In this document: positions 25,268 to 33,543 of the stretch, one piece after another
Layout: each line of letters begins with the position of its first letter
How positions within the stretch are numbered: the stretch's first letter is position 1
From: a bacterium
GTDB lineage: Bacteria; Desulfobacterota; Deferrisomatia; Deferrisomatales; Deferrisomataceae
NCBI GenBank assembly: GCA_027021615.1
Contig: JALUTY010000098.1
Coordinates: 32,304 to 96,303 of the forward strand
DNA: 64,000 nt
Direction: 5' to 3'
The notes under the pieces: model-generated
Database searches by the model: none
What the model was told of the DNA's origin: nothing
The model's input: only the letters and a program-made list of their open reading frames with translations
Made by a program: the position numbers and the translations under genes

Positions 25268-27820
25268 ATGCATATGCGCACGTTCTCCGTGACCCCCAGG
25301 CTCCCCGAGCGGCTTGCGCCGCTCCTGGAGATCGCCCACAACCTGTGGTGGGTGTGGAACCCGGAAGCGGTGGACCTGTTCCGCCGCATCGACCACGATC
25401 TGTGGTCGGCCACCGGCCACAACCCCGTGGCCCTCCTGGGTCGGGTGGATCAGGACCGGCTTGAGTCCCTGGCCCGGGACCCGGTGTTTGTGGCTCACAT
25501 GGACCGGGTGGCCCAGGCCCTGGGTCGGTACCTCTCGATGCCCACGTGGGTCTCCCAGGCCTACCCCGATCTGAAGGGTGCCCGGGTGGCTTACTTCTCC
25601 ATGGAGTTCGGCATCCACGAGTGCCTGCCCGTGTATGCGGGCGGGCTGGGCGTTCTGGCCGGCGATCACCTGAAGAGCGCCAGCGAGCTGGGCCTGCCGT
25701 TCGTGGGGGTGGGGCTCCTGTACCGCCAAGGGTACTTCCATCAGTACCTGACCCACGACGGGTGGCAGCAGGAGGTGTACCCCGAGAACGACGTGTACAA
25801 CATGCCGCTGCGGCCGGTTCGGACGCATGCCGGCGAGCCGGTGGAGGTGGAGGTTCGCATGGCGGGCCGTCCCGTTCGGGTTCGGGCCTGGCGGGCCCAG
25901 GTGGGGCGGATCCCGCTGTACCTGTTGGACACCAACCTGGCGGTCAACGATCCGGCGGATCGGGCGATCACCCAGCAGCTGTACGCGCCGGGAGAGGGGA
26001 TGCGGATCCGGCAGGAGGTGGTGCTGGGGGTGGGTGGGGTGCGTCTGCTGGAGGCCATGGGGGTGGAGCCGGCCGTCTGTCACATGAACGAAGGGCACTC
26101 GGCGTTTCTCGGGTTAGAGCGGATCCGGGTGCTCATGGAGCGCACCGAGCTATCGTTTGCCGAGGCCCTGGAGGCGGTGCGGGTGGGGAGCGTGTTCACC
26201 ACCCACACCCCGGTGCCTGCCGGCATCGACCTGTTCCGTCCGGCCGAGATCGAGGAGTACCTGGGAGACCTCCTCAAGGAGATGGGGATCGGGGTCGGGG
26301 ACCTGATGGCCCTGGGTCGGGAGAACCCCGCCGACCTCAATGCTCCCCTGTCCATGGCCGTGCTGGCCCTGAGGCTCAGCGGTCACCGCAACGGGGTAAG
26401 CAGGCTCCACGGCCAGGTATCCCGACGGATGTGGGCCGGGGTGTGGCCGGGTATCCCCGAGGAGGAGGTGCCCATCGGGCACGTGACCAACGGTATCCAC
26501 GTGCGCAGCTGGCTCTCGGACGAGATGGCCCGCCTGTTCGACCGGTACCTGGGCCCGTCGTGGGTGGACGAGCCCCTGGACCAGGCCATGTGGAAGCGGG
26601 TCCACGACATTCCCGACAACGAGCTGTGGCGGGCCCAGGAGCGGCTCAAGGAGCGGCTGGTGGGGTTCGTGCGGCGTCGCCTGCGAACCCAGCTGGAGCG
26701 CCGCGGGGCGAAGCCCGACGAGGTGCGGGCCGCCGACGAGGTGCTCGACCCCGAGGCCCTCACGATCGGGTTCGCCCGGCGGTTCGCCACCTACAAGCGG
26801 GCCGTGCTGCTCTTCCGGGACCCCGAGCGCCTGGCCCAGATCCTCAACCACCCGGATCGACCGGTCCAGATCCTGTTCGCAGGCAAGGCCCACCCGGCCG
26901 ACAACGAAGGGAAGAAGTTCATCCAGGAGATCGTGCACCACTGCCGGCAGAAGGATTTCCGGAACCGGGTGGTGTTCCTGGAGGACTACGACGTCAACCT
27001 GGCACGTTATCTGGTGCAGGGGTGTGACGTGTGGCTGAACACCCCCCGCCGGCCGCTAGAGGCCTGCGGTACCAGCGGCATGAAGGTGGTCCCCAACGGG
27101 GGGCTCCACCTCAGCGTGCTCGACGGGTGGTGGGACGAGGCCTACGACGGCGAGGTGGGTTGGGCGATCGGCCGTGGTGAGGAGTACCAGAACGCGGACG
27201 TGCAGGATCGGGTGGAGAGCCTGGACCTGTACGACCTGCTTGAGAACGAGGTGGTACCTCTCTACTACACCCGGGGGGACGATGGGTTGCCCCGGGGGTG
27301 GATCCAGCGCACGAAGACAGCCATGGAGCGCCTGACGCCCGTGTTCAACACCAACCGCATGGTACGGGAGTACACCGAACGGTACTACCTGCCGGCCCTG
27401 TCCCTGTGGAACCGGTTCGCCCAGAGCAACCACCAGGCCGCACGAGCCCTGGCGCGGTGGAAGGAGCGGGTGCGGGGAGCATGGGCCGGGGTTCGGGTGG
27501 CCGAGGTGTGGGGCGACGACGGTGCCGAGCGTCGGGTGGGCGACGAGTTTGCCGTGCGGTGCCTGGTGTACCTGAACGGCCTCGCTCCCGAGGACGTACA
27601 GGTGGAGGCCTACTACGGCCTGTTGGATCCCTCGGGTCAGCTCGCAGCCCCCGCCCGCAGAGCCATGCGGTCCGAAAGCCGTCGGGAGGACGGCGCCTGG
27701 GAGTTCGCCGGCCAGATTCCGTGTGAGCTCACGGGTCGGTACGGGTACGTGGTGCGGGTGCTGCCCCACCATCCCAACCTCACCAGCCCCTGGGACCTCG
27801 GCTTGGTGGTGTGGGGCTAG
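25268..27820 (+). CDS. glgP: Alpha-glucan (glycogen) phosphorylase
   Basis: An 850-residue GT35 phosphorylase that releases glucose 1-phosphate from glycogen. It is of the type with an N-terminal DUF3417-like segment (HNLWWVWNPEAVDLF). The active-site parts are clear: YFSMEFGIHECLPVYAGGLG, HMNEGHSAF, TTHTPVPAG, FARRFATYKRA, and the pyridoxal-phosphate lysine in EACGTSGMKVVPNGG. A start at the first ATG of HMRTFSV is chosen (an alternative ATG lies two codons on), because ACAAGGA is upstream and the earlier frame is repeat DNA. It is separated from glgB by 481 bp and probably has its own promoter. It meets the PilZ gene tail to tail with 6 bp between them. Confidence 0.93.
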   Translation: MHMRTFSVTPRLPERLAPLLEIAHNLWWVWNPEAVDLFRRIDHDLWSATGHNPVALLGRVDQDRLESLARDPVFVAHMDRVAQALGRYLSMPTWVSQAYPDLKGARVAYFSMEFGIHECLPVYAGGLGVLAGDHLKSASELGLPFVGVGLLYRQGYFHQYLTHDGWQQEVYPENDVYNMPLRPVRTHAGEPVEVEVRMAGRPVRVRAWRAQVGRIPLYLLDTNLAVNDPADRAITQQLYAPGEGMRIRQEVVLGVGGVRLLEAMGVEPAVCHMNEGHSAFLGLERIRVLMERTELSFAEALEAVRVGSVFTTHTPVPAGIDLFRPAEIEEYLGDLLKEMGIGVGDLMALGRENPADLNAPLSMAVLALRLSGHRNGVSRLHGQVSRRMWAGVWPGIPEEEVPIGHVTNGIHVRSWLSDEMARLFDRYLGPSWVDEPLDQAMWKRVHDIPDNELWRAQERLKERLVGFVRRRLRTQLERRGAKPDEVRAADEVLDPEALTIGFARRFATYKRAVLLFRDPERLAQILNHPDRPVQILFAGKAHPADNEGKKFIQEIVHHCRQKDFRNRVVFLEDYDVNLARYLVQGCDVWLNTPRRPLEACGTSGMKVVPNGGLHLSVLDGWWDEAYDGEVGWAIGRGEEYQNADVQDRVESLDLYDLLENEVVPLYYTRGDDGLPRGWIQRTKTAMERLTPVFNTNRMVREYTERYYLPALSLWNRFAQSNHQAARALARWKERVRGAWAGVRVAEVWGDDGAERRVGDEFAVRCLVYLNGLAPEDVQVEAYYGLLDPSGQLAAPARRAMRSESRREDGAWEFAGQIPCELTGRYGYVVRVLPHHPNLTSPWDLGLVVWG

Positions 27821-27826
27821 CCCCGG

Positions 27827-28561
27827 CTAGGGACGGATGCCCTTGCGGAGGAGGTCCACCTGGGCCTGGACGATGAAGCGACCCAGGCGCCCCTCGACGT
27901 AGGCGGAGAGGGGGGAGAAGCGGAGCCGGGCAAATCCCGGAAAGGGGGCCGTGTCCTCGTCGGGCCGGGCCTCCAGCACCTGGGCGGCCAGGCCTGAGAG
28001 CACCTCTCGGGGGGCGAGCCGGACCCAGAGGAGGATCCATGACCCCGGCCGGGGTAGGGGCGGCGCGGCCGAGATCCGGGCCCCCCCGATGCTCACATCC
28101 AGCACCACGCATGGCCGCCGGTCGGTCACCCCAGCCGCCAGGCCCTCCAAGGCCGAGCCCCGGCCTGTTGGAGGCACCGTATCCGGCAGGCGCGCCCACT
28201 CCCCCTTCAGGAAGCAGGAGAGCCGGTAAGCGGCCCGGCGGTTTATCCGCTCCACCCCTCCCGCGTCCACCCGCAGCACCGGGAGCCCGTCGGCCCCCGC
28301 TCCCAGCTCGCCCCGCAGGCAGAGGATGCCCCGGGTCCCCGGCACCCGGAACTCCGCACGGGTGCCGGCGGGGGCGGGCTCGGGGCGAGAGGCGTCCAGG
28401 AGGGCCAGCACCACCCGGGCCCCCTGCACGTCCACACAGGCCGCGTCCACGGGGAGGCGTTCCCCGTCGGTCACCAGAAACCCCCGGGCCTGGAGGACCT
28501 CCCGAGCCCAAGGGGGAAGGTCAGGGGCCGAGCTTTCGGATCCGTTCGGTGGGGGATTCAA
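27827..28561 (-). CDS. PilZ domain protein (YcgR-like, c-di-GMP binding)
   Basis: A 244-residue soluble protein. The N-terminal half resembles a YcgR-N beta domain. The C-terminal PilZ domain shows the two c-di-GMP signatures, INRRAAYRLSC (RxxxR) near residue 107 and DVSIGGARIS (D/NxSxxG) near residue 155. Such proteins bind c-di-GMP and brake or re-route the flagellar motor. Its start overlaps the end of the fliN/Y gene by 41 bp, so it is co-transcribed with the switch proteins FliM and FliN/Y, its likely partners. Confidence 0.85.
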   Translation of the reverse strand: MNPPPNGSESSAPDLPPWAREVLQARGFLVTDGERLPVDAACVDVQGARVVLALLDASRPEPAPAGTRAEFRVPGTRGILCLRGELGAGADGLPVLRVDAGGVERINRRAAYRLSCFLKGEWARLPDTVPPTGRGSALEGLAAGVTDRRPCVVLDVSIGGARISAAPPLPRPGSWILLWVRLAPREVLSGLAAQVLEARPDEDTAPFPGFARLRFSPLSAYVEGRLGRFIVQAQVDLLRKGIRP

Positions 28562-29528
28562 TTTCGGTGATGCGCAACGCGAAGTGGTCGGAGCTGACCA
28601 CCACCAGCTCGCCTTTGGCCAGCACCTGATTGTTGACCACCAGCTCCACGGGCGCCTCGGTGTCCTTGTCCAGATCGATGATGGACCCCGGTCGGAGGCG
28701 CTGGATCTCCTTGAGAGGCATCTCGGCCTCGCCCAGGCGAACGGTGGCTTCGACCTCGAGGTCGAGGATCAGGTCGATGTTTCGGATGTCCGGCGGGCCC
28801 GGACGCTCTCCTGCCGGGACGGCCGGAGCTCCCGTGGGAGGACCGGAGGGAGCCGAGACCACGCCAGCGGTCGGCCCCTCTTCTTCCTCCTCCCGGAGGA
28901 TCTTGGCCATCTCCTGGGCTGTCTTGACGGGCAGGAGGACCCGAAGGGGGGTTTCGAGGATCCCCTCCACCTTGATCGTGCCCACCGCCAGGAACGCCTG
29001 GTCGCCCCAGGAGAGGACCTCGGTGAGGGCTCCCTCGTCCACCGCCTGGATCTGGGGCGGGTCGAACCCCACCTCCCGGCCCATGGTCGCCGAGAGGGGG
29101 GGGGCGCCGCTTCCCGCCACCTGGGTCAGGGCCTCCTTGAGGGCGTCGAGGTCGGCCTCCTCCAGCTCCTCCTTCACCTCGCCTTCGCCGCCCAGAATCA
29201 GGTCCGCGAGCATTGAGGCCTCGCGGTGGCGTAGCAGGAACGCCATCTCTTCGGAGAAGCCAGATCGGAACGGGAACCGGACCAGCAACCCCTTGTCGGT
29301 GGCCAGGTCGGAGAGGCTCACCACCTGGCCAAGTCCCTCCGTGACCTGGGCGGGCCGGGCCAGGAGGGCCGCCAGGGCCGAGTTGGCCGACGCGAAGAAC
29401 ACCCGTGCGGCCTTCTCCACGGCCTCCACCTCGGCCGGACTGAGGTCGGCGGCCGGCACGTCGCCGATGTCGTCTGCCGCCGCGCTCAGCAGTCGGTCGA
29501 TCTCGTCTTGGCTCAGGATGTCCGACAT
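28521..29528 (-). CDS. fliN: Flagellar motor switch protein FliN/FliY
   Basis: A 335-residue switch protein. The N-terminus starts with the FliM-binding-type motif LSQDEIDRLLSA, followed by a CheC/FliM-like middle region (about 50-240) and a C-terminal SpoA domain: DLEVEATVRLGEAEMPLKEIQRLRPGS, then VELVVNNQVLAKGELVVV. The length and the middle domain make it more like FliY than the 100-residue FliN of enteric bacteria. It forms the cytoplasmic C-ring that sets flagellar rotation. The ATG is chosen because the motif starts there; the frame upstream is inside fliM. It lies 25 bp after fliM. Confidence 0.88.
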   Translation of the reverse strand: MSDILSQDEIDRLLSAAADDIGDVPAADLSPAEVEAVEKAARVFFASANSALAALLARPAQVTEGLGQVVSLSDLATDKGLLVRFPFRSGFSEEMAFLLRHREASMLADLILGGEGEVKEELEEADLDALKEALTQVAGSGAPPLSATMGREVGFDPPQIQAVDEGALTEVLSWGDQAFLAVGTIKVEGILETPLRVLLPVKTAQEMAKILREEEEEGPTAGVVSAPSGPPTGAPAVPAGERPGPPDIRNIDLILDLEVEATVRLGEAEMPLKEIQRLRPGSIIDLDKDTEAPVELVVNNQVLAKGELVVVSSDHFALRITEIESPTERIRKLGP

Positions 29529-29553
29529 GCTCTCTCCAGCGAAGGGCCGGTGC

Positions 29554-30606
29554 TCAGCCCGACCCGGTCTCCAGGGCGTGGAACTCCTCCCCGCCGTCCG
29601 AGGCCGGCTCGGCGTCCTCGTCCACGATGGGGGCCTCGATCCGGACCGCTTTGCGCCCCTTCCGGGCCCCGAACACCGCCCGGAACTTGGGAATGCCCTC
29701 CACCGAGACCGTGACGGACTGGTGAAGATCCGCTCCCAATGGGAACAGGTCCCCTTCCTTGAGGGCAAGGATCTGCCGGATGGTCATCCGCTGGCGGCAG
29801 AGGTCCGCGCTCAGGCCCGCCACCGCTCGCGCGATCACCTCGTCGATCCGGTGGTAGTCAGCCTCGGACATGCGGGTCGTGATGTCGGTCTGGTGCTCCT
29901 GTCGCAGCTCCACGGCGAAGGGCTCCAGGTAGATCGCCGGGATGCACAGGTTCATCATACCCGAGGTCTGGCCCACCTTCACCTCGAACACGATCACCAC
30001 CACGATCTCGTTGGGTGCGACGATCTGCACGAGCTGGGGGCTCGTCTCCCTCCGGTCCAGATCGAACCGCGTCTCTCCGATGGTTCGCCACGCCTCGTGC
30101 AGGTCCTTGAGGGCCATGTCGATGAACCCTTCGATCAGGGCCTGCTCGATGGGAGTGATCTCCCGGTTCAAGGTGGGGGTCTCGGACGACCCTCCCATCA
30201 GCTTCTCGATCACCGCGAACACCAGCGTCGGGTTCACCTCGAAGGCCAGGGTCCCCCCTTGCGGCACGATCTTGACCACATTGATGCAGGTGGTCTCGGG
30301 GAGGCTCATCAGGAACTCGGCGTAGGAGAGCTGATCCACGCTCAGGAGCACGATGTCCGAGATGGTGCGCAGGTACGCCGAGAGGTCAAGGGACAGATTG
30401 CGGGCGTAGCGCTCGTGCAAGAAGTGGAGGCTCTGGAGGACGTTCTTGGAGATCCGGTTGGGCCGCTTGAAGTCGTAGCGGCTCGCCCTCTTGCGGTACC
30501 GGGTGGGGGTGGGCTTGGCCTCAGGCTTGGCCGGAGCCGCCTCCTGCTGGAGCGGGATGCTCTGGAGCAGCGCGTTGACTTCTTCCTGGCTGAGAAGTTC
30601 CGACAC
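29554..30606 (-). CDS. fliM: Flagellar motor switch protein FliM
   Basis: A 350-residue FliM. The N-terminal CheY-P-binding peptide reads VSELLSQEEVNALLQ, and NRISKNVLQSLHFLHERYARNLS, the GGSSETP region of the middle domain and the C-terminal SpoA strand set (SVTVSVEGIPKFRAVFG) are present. A GTG start is preferred over an ATG 11 codons upstream because it places SELLSQEE at the N-terminus, as in relatives, with GAGGACGAAG as ribosome site. It builds the C-ring with FliG and FliN/Y. Confidence 0.93.
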   Translation of the reverse strand: MSELLSQEEVNALLQSIPLQQEAAPAKPEAKPTPTRYRKRASRYDFKRPNRISKNVLQSLHFLHERYARNLSLDLSAYLRTISDIVLLSVDQLSYAEFLMSLPETTCINVVKIVPQGGTLAFEVNPTLVFAVIEKLMGGSSETPTLNREITPIEQALIEGFIDMALKDLHEAWRTIGETRFDLDRRETSPQLVQIVAPNEIVVVIVFEVKVGQTSGMMNLCIPAIYLEPFAVELRQEHQTDITTRMSEADYHRIDEVIARAVAGLSADLCRQRMTIRQILALKEGDLFPLGADLHQSVTVSVEGIPKFRAVFGARKGRKAVRIEAPIVDEDAEPASDGGEEFHALETGSG

Positions 30607-30789
30607 CTTCGTCCTCGTGCGGCGCGGGCCACCCCGCACAGGGCGGCCGTGTACGCAGGGCTACCGTATTCGGATCGGCAGATGGGGCTCGGTTCGTGAG
30701 AGGTGCGGCACCCATCCCCTCGGAGACGTGGACGGCCGTTGTAAAGAGCGGTCTGCGGCGCGGTGCCTCCCTCGGCGAGGCGCATCCGG

Positions 30790-31530
30790 TCAGTCGAACA
30801 GGCCCTCCAGGAGCCCTCGCAACCGGAGAACGGCAGCGGAGTGGAGCTGGCTCACCCGCGACTCGGTCACGCCGAGGATCTTGCCCACCTCCTTCATGGT
30901 CAGCTCGTTGAAGTAGTACAGCTTGAGCACCAGCGACTCCTTTTCCGGCAGCTCGTCGATCTTCCGGGCCAGGATCTCGCGGACCTCCTGCTTACGGAGC
31001 AGCTCGAAGGGGCTCTTCTCGGGCTCGTCGGGGATGTACTCTCCCAGCTCCCGGGCCTCGTCGTCGTCCTCCACCTCGCCGCCGGGCCGGTTCAGGGAGA
31101 GGAGCGAAAGGCCCCTGGCCTTGTACAGGAGCTCGTTGAACTCCTCCATGGTGATCCCCATGGCGGCGGCCGCCTCTTCATGGGTGGCCGGCCGCTGGAG
31201 CTGCTGCTCCAACCGGTGGAACACCTGGGCGAGCTCCCGCTCCTTGCGCCGCATGGACCGAGGGGCCCAGTCCTGTTGCCGCAGGTAGTCGAGCATGGCC
31301 CCCCGGATCCGGAACTCCGCGTAAGTCTTGAACTTGACCCCCCGGTCCGGAACGAACTTGTCGATGGCGTCGATGAGGCCGAGAACCCCGGTGTTGATGA
31401 GGTCGTCCACCTCGATGGAAGAGGGAAGCCGGGCTGCCAGCCGCTCGGCGATGTACTTGACGAGGGGCGCGTACTCCTCGATGAGCTCGTCCCTGCTGCG
31501 CTGGGGCTCGGCGGCGGAAATGGCCGACAC
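30790..31530 (-). CDS. fliA: RNA polymerase sigma factor for flagellar operons (sigma-28)
   Basis: A 246-residue FliA/WhiG sigma factor. Region 2 is recognised by YAPLVKYIAERLAARLP, DLINTGVLGLIDAIDKF and TYAEFRIRGAMLDYLR; region 4 by LPEKESLVLKLYYFNELTMKEVG and GVTESRVSQLHSAA. It directs late flagellar and chemotaxis promoters. The start is uncertain: the GTG used has AAGGAG only about one base upstream, an ATT three codons further on has ideal spacing, and a TTG 38 codons upstream also exists. A sigma-28-type promoter at 32084-32111 upstream of the preceding gene suggests autoregulation. fliM follows after 183 bp. Confidence 0.93.
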   Translation of the reverse strand: MSAISAAEPQRSRDELIEEYAPLVKYIAERLAARLPSSIEVDDLINTGVLGLIDAIDKFVPDRGVKFKTYAEFRIRGAMLDYLRQQDWAPRSMRRKERELAQVFHRLEQQLQRPATHEEAAAAMGITMEEFNELLYKARGLSLLSLNRPGGEVEDDDEARELGEYIPDEPEKSPFELLRKQEVREILARKIDELPEKESLVLKLYYFNELTMKEVGKILGVTESRVSQLHSAAVLRLRGLLEGLFD

Positions 31531-31701
31531 TCCTTCGGGTTCGAGACGGCTGGGGAAGGGCAGAATGAGGGGAAAACCGGCGCGTATCCTAGCATCGGGC
31601 CCGGGGTGTGTCAACGCGGACCCACGCCCGTGGTAGAAAGACAAAACACCCCTAACCCCGCTAGGAAGGGGTGATAAGCTCCAACGGAGGGCGCCCCCTG
31701 T

Positions 31702-32043
31702 TCAGTCCAGATAGAGGGCCCGAAGCCGGGCCTCGAGCTCCTGGGGCGGCAGGCCGTCGTCAGCAATCTCGTCGCGGTGCCGGGCGAGAAGCTCGTCCCG
31801 CATGGTGCGGACCCTCGCTTGACGGGCGTCGGGGTCGATGCCGGGTTCGTTGCGGTCCACCAGGGTGGCGGCCAGGTTCCCCACCCACTGGAGCTTCTGG
31901 GCCGTGGGGCTCAGGTTGACCCGGTCCGCCGCCGCCGAAGCACCGGCCCGCGCCGACGCCTTGGGCCGGTGGACCTTGCCCAGTCGATCCTGCCTGGCGT
32001 AGGTGCGCAGCACGTTGTGCACCGTGAATTGAGAGATGCCCAT
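31702..32043 (-). CDS. DVU0524-like, FlgM-associated flagellar protein
   Basis: A 113-residue soluble protein that starts ISQFTVHNVLRTYARQDRLGK and continues with ADRVNLSPTAQKLQ. This N-terminal pattern is that of a conserved deltaproteobacterial family typified by Desulfovibrio DVU0524, found beside flgM; the biochemical role is not known to me. The C-terminal half is a charged helix (RTMRDELLARHRDEI). It is read from the sigma-28-type promoter just upstream and is followed by fliA after 171 bp. An antagonist or chaperone of FliA is possible, but that is inference. Confidence 0.7.
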   Translation of the reverse strand: MGISQFTVHNVLRTYARQDRLGKVHRPKASARAGASAAADRVNLSPTAQKLQWVGNLAATLVDRNEPGIDPDARQARVRTMRDELLARHRDEIADDGLPPQELEARLRALYLD

Positions 32044-32083
32044 GGTCCCATCCCTGGGAAAAGGTCTGATCCTTCAACTTGTC

Positions 32084-32111
32084 CCATCGGCACGGGCCGG
32101 CGAAGACTTTA
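32084..32111 (-). promoter_or_regulatory. Sigma-28 (FliA)-type promoter
   Basis: Read on the minus strand: TAAAGTCT (32111-32104), a 12-bp spacer, then GCCGATGG (32091-32084). The consensus is TAAAGTTT-N11-GCCGATAA, so 13 of 16 core bases match, with a spacer one base longer. It lies about 40 bp before the DVU0524-like start and upstream of fliA. Confidence 0.7.
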
Positions 32112-32172
32112 GCAAAAAATGGGGTTGCCAGCCCCCCTACGAGAGGGTTTGCCCTGGGTGGGGGGGGCTGGC
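32112..32172 (-). terminator. Rho-independent terminator after the FlgN-like gene
   Basis: On the minus strand an 11-bp perfect stem GCCAGCCCCCC/GGGGGGCTGGC (arms 32162-32172 and 32127-32137) is followed by AACCCCATTTTTTGC. The T run ends immediately before the -35 of the sigma-28-type promoter, so terminator and promoter are back to back. Confidence 0.75.
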
Positions 32173-32212
32173 TACGGCCGGGGGCGGGCCTGGCAATGCT
32201 GTTCGTTGGGGG

Positions 32213-32560
32213 TTACTTCCTGCGGTAAGCCTCGAGCGCTCGCCCGGCCGGAGCCTTGGGCCGGGGGCGGGAAGGGACGAGCTCCTGGCAGCGGGCCTCG
32301 GCCGACACCAGGCGTTCGGTGACGGATCGCAGCTCCTGGAGCGCGGCCGCGAACCCGGGGGCGTCTCTCTCTTCGGGGGGAGATTCCTGCACCCGCCCCC
32401 AGCACTCTGTCGCGGCCCGCACGAGGGCCTCCTTACGGGTCAGGATCTCGACCAGGTGGTCGTAGCGGGCGGACCGGAGGCATCTCTCCTGGTCGGCGGT
32501 AAGGTCGAGGAGCTGCCGGTAGAGCTCCAGGCACTTTTTCAGGTCGTTGATCGGATCCAA
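32213..32560 (-). CDS. FlgN/FliT-like flagellar export chaperone (putative)
   Basis: A 115-residue, mostly helical protein. The segment DLKKCLELYRQLLDLTADQERCL then YDHLVEILTRKEALV has the pattern of FlgN/FliT chaperones, which hold flagellin, cap or hook-associated proteins before export. The terminal stretch is basic (RPRPKAPAGRALEAYRRK). No ATG gives a sensible N-terminus; a TTG is used as start, and the frame continues further upstream through unrelated sequence. It is the first gene of the leftward flagellar set but has its own terminator. Confidence 0.6.
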   Translation of the reverse strand: MDPINDLKKCLELYRQLLDLTADQERCLRSARYDHLVEILTRKEALVRAATECWGRVQESPPEERDAPGFAAALQELRSVTERLVSAEARCQELVPSRPRPKAPAGRALEAYRRK

Positions 32561-32680
32561 TGGGGGTCTCGTTTCTCGGCATCGCGTGCGACGGCCGGAC
32601 GGGGGTTCGTCGCCCGGGGCGTTGCCTCGGGCGGCCCGATCCGGTAGGAAGGGGCCAAACCCTTTGTCCGGAGGCCGCCC

Positions 32681-32947
32681 ATGGGAATCGACCGGTACGA
32701 TCAGGAGATGCACCCGCGCTGCCCGCCCCTCGGGGGCGAGGTCCCCTTCTATCACTGCAGGCGGGTGAACCGGGGTCTCCCTTGTTATCGTATTGTACTG
32801 TGCTGGGCCGACCGGGTCGACATCGCCTCGTTCATCCGGGAGAACTACTCCCAGGAGGAGATCGAGGCCATGAGCCGGCCTCCGGAGCCTCGGCTGGCCG
32901 TGATGCTGGAGACCGCCCAGCGGGTGAGGAAGGAGCGGGGCCGGTGA
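32681..32947 (+). CDS. Small cysteine-containing conserved-type protein
   Basis: An 88-residue soluble protein with cysteines at about residues 14, 25, 35 and 41 (HPRCPPLGGEV, FYHCRR, LPCYRIVLCW), a spacing that could bind a metal or an iron-sulfur centre. The C-terminal half is a charged helix. GGAGGCCGCCC precedes the ATG. Its last codons overlap the yaiI-like start by 4 bp (GTGA), which implies coupling. I do not recognise a named family. Confidence 0.6.
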   Translation: MGIDRYDQEMHPRCPPLGGEVPFYHCRRVNRGLPCYRIVLCWADRVDIASFIRENYSQEEIEAMSRPPEPRLAVMLETAQRVRKERGR

Positions 32948-33426
32948 GCGAGCCGGTGATCTACGTGGACGCCGACGGCTGCCCGGTCAAAGACGAGGTG
33001 TACCGGGTGGCCCGCCGGGTCGGAGCCCGGGTGTACGTGGTGAGCGCACGGCCCCTGGCCGTGCCCAAAGACCCCCAGATCCAGGCCGTGGGGGCGGGGG
33101 GCGCGTTCGACGCGGCCGACGACTGGATCGCCGAGCGGGTGGGGCCGGGGAGCGTGGTCGTGACCACCGACGTGCCCCTGGCCGCCCGGTGCGTGGACAA
33201 AGGGGCCTGGGTTCTCGCCCCCAAGGGAAACCTGTTCACGCCCCACAACATCGGGGAGGCCCTGGCCCGGCGGGAGCTCAACGAGCAGCTGCGCCAGATG
33301 GGTCTGCCCGCTGGAGGCCCCGCCCCGTTCCAGAAGGCGGATCGGTCCCGCTTCCTCCAGCGCCTGGACGAGGTTCTCCAGGCGATCCGCCGGGGGATCG
33401 CATCGCCTCCTGCGACGTACTACTGA
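32944..33426 (+). CDS. yaiI: YaiI/YqxD family protein (UPF0178/DUF188, PIN-like fold)
   Basis: A 160-residue protein with the family signature IYVDADGCPVKDEVYRVARR at the N-terminus, then VVTTDVPLAARCVDKGAWVLAPKG and FTPHNIGEALARR. The aspartates line a PIN/NYN-like metal site, suggesting a nuclease, but the function of the family is not established. A GTG start overlaps the preceding stop codon. No operon partners other than the small cysteine protein are seen. Confidence 0.88.
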   Translation: MSEPVIYVDADGCPVKDEVYRVARRVGARVYVVSARPLAVPKDPQIQAVGAGGAFDAADDWIAERVGPGSVVVTTDVPLAARCVDKGAWVLAPKGNLFTPHNIGEALARRELNEQLRQMGLPAGGPAPFQKADRSRFLQRLDEVLQAIRRGIASPPATYY

Positions 33427-33543
33427 CCGGAGGCCAGAGAGGCGGGCTCCCGGCTTATCAAGACCTTCAAACGTATTGCCAGACCCCCACCCCGTGCTCC
33501 CCGAGGGGAAGGGAGGACGGGCCTTGCAATATTTTCGTTGGAA

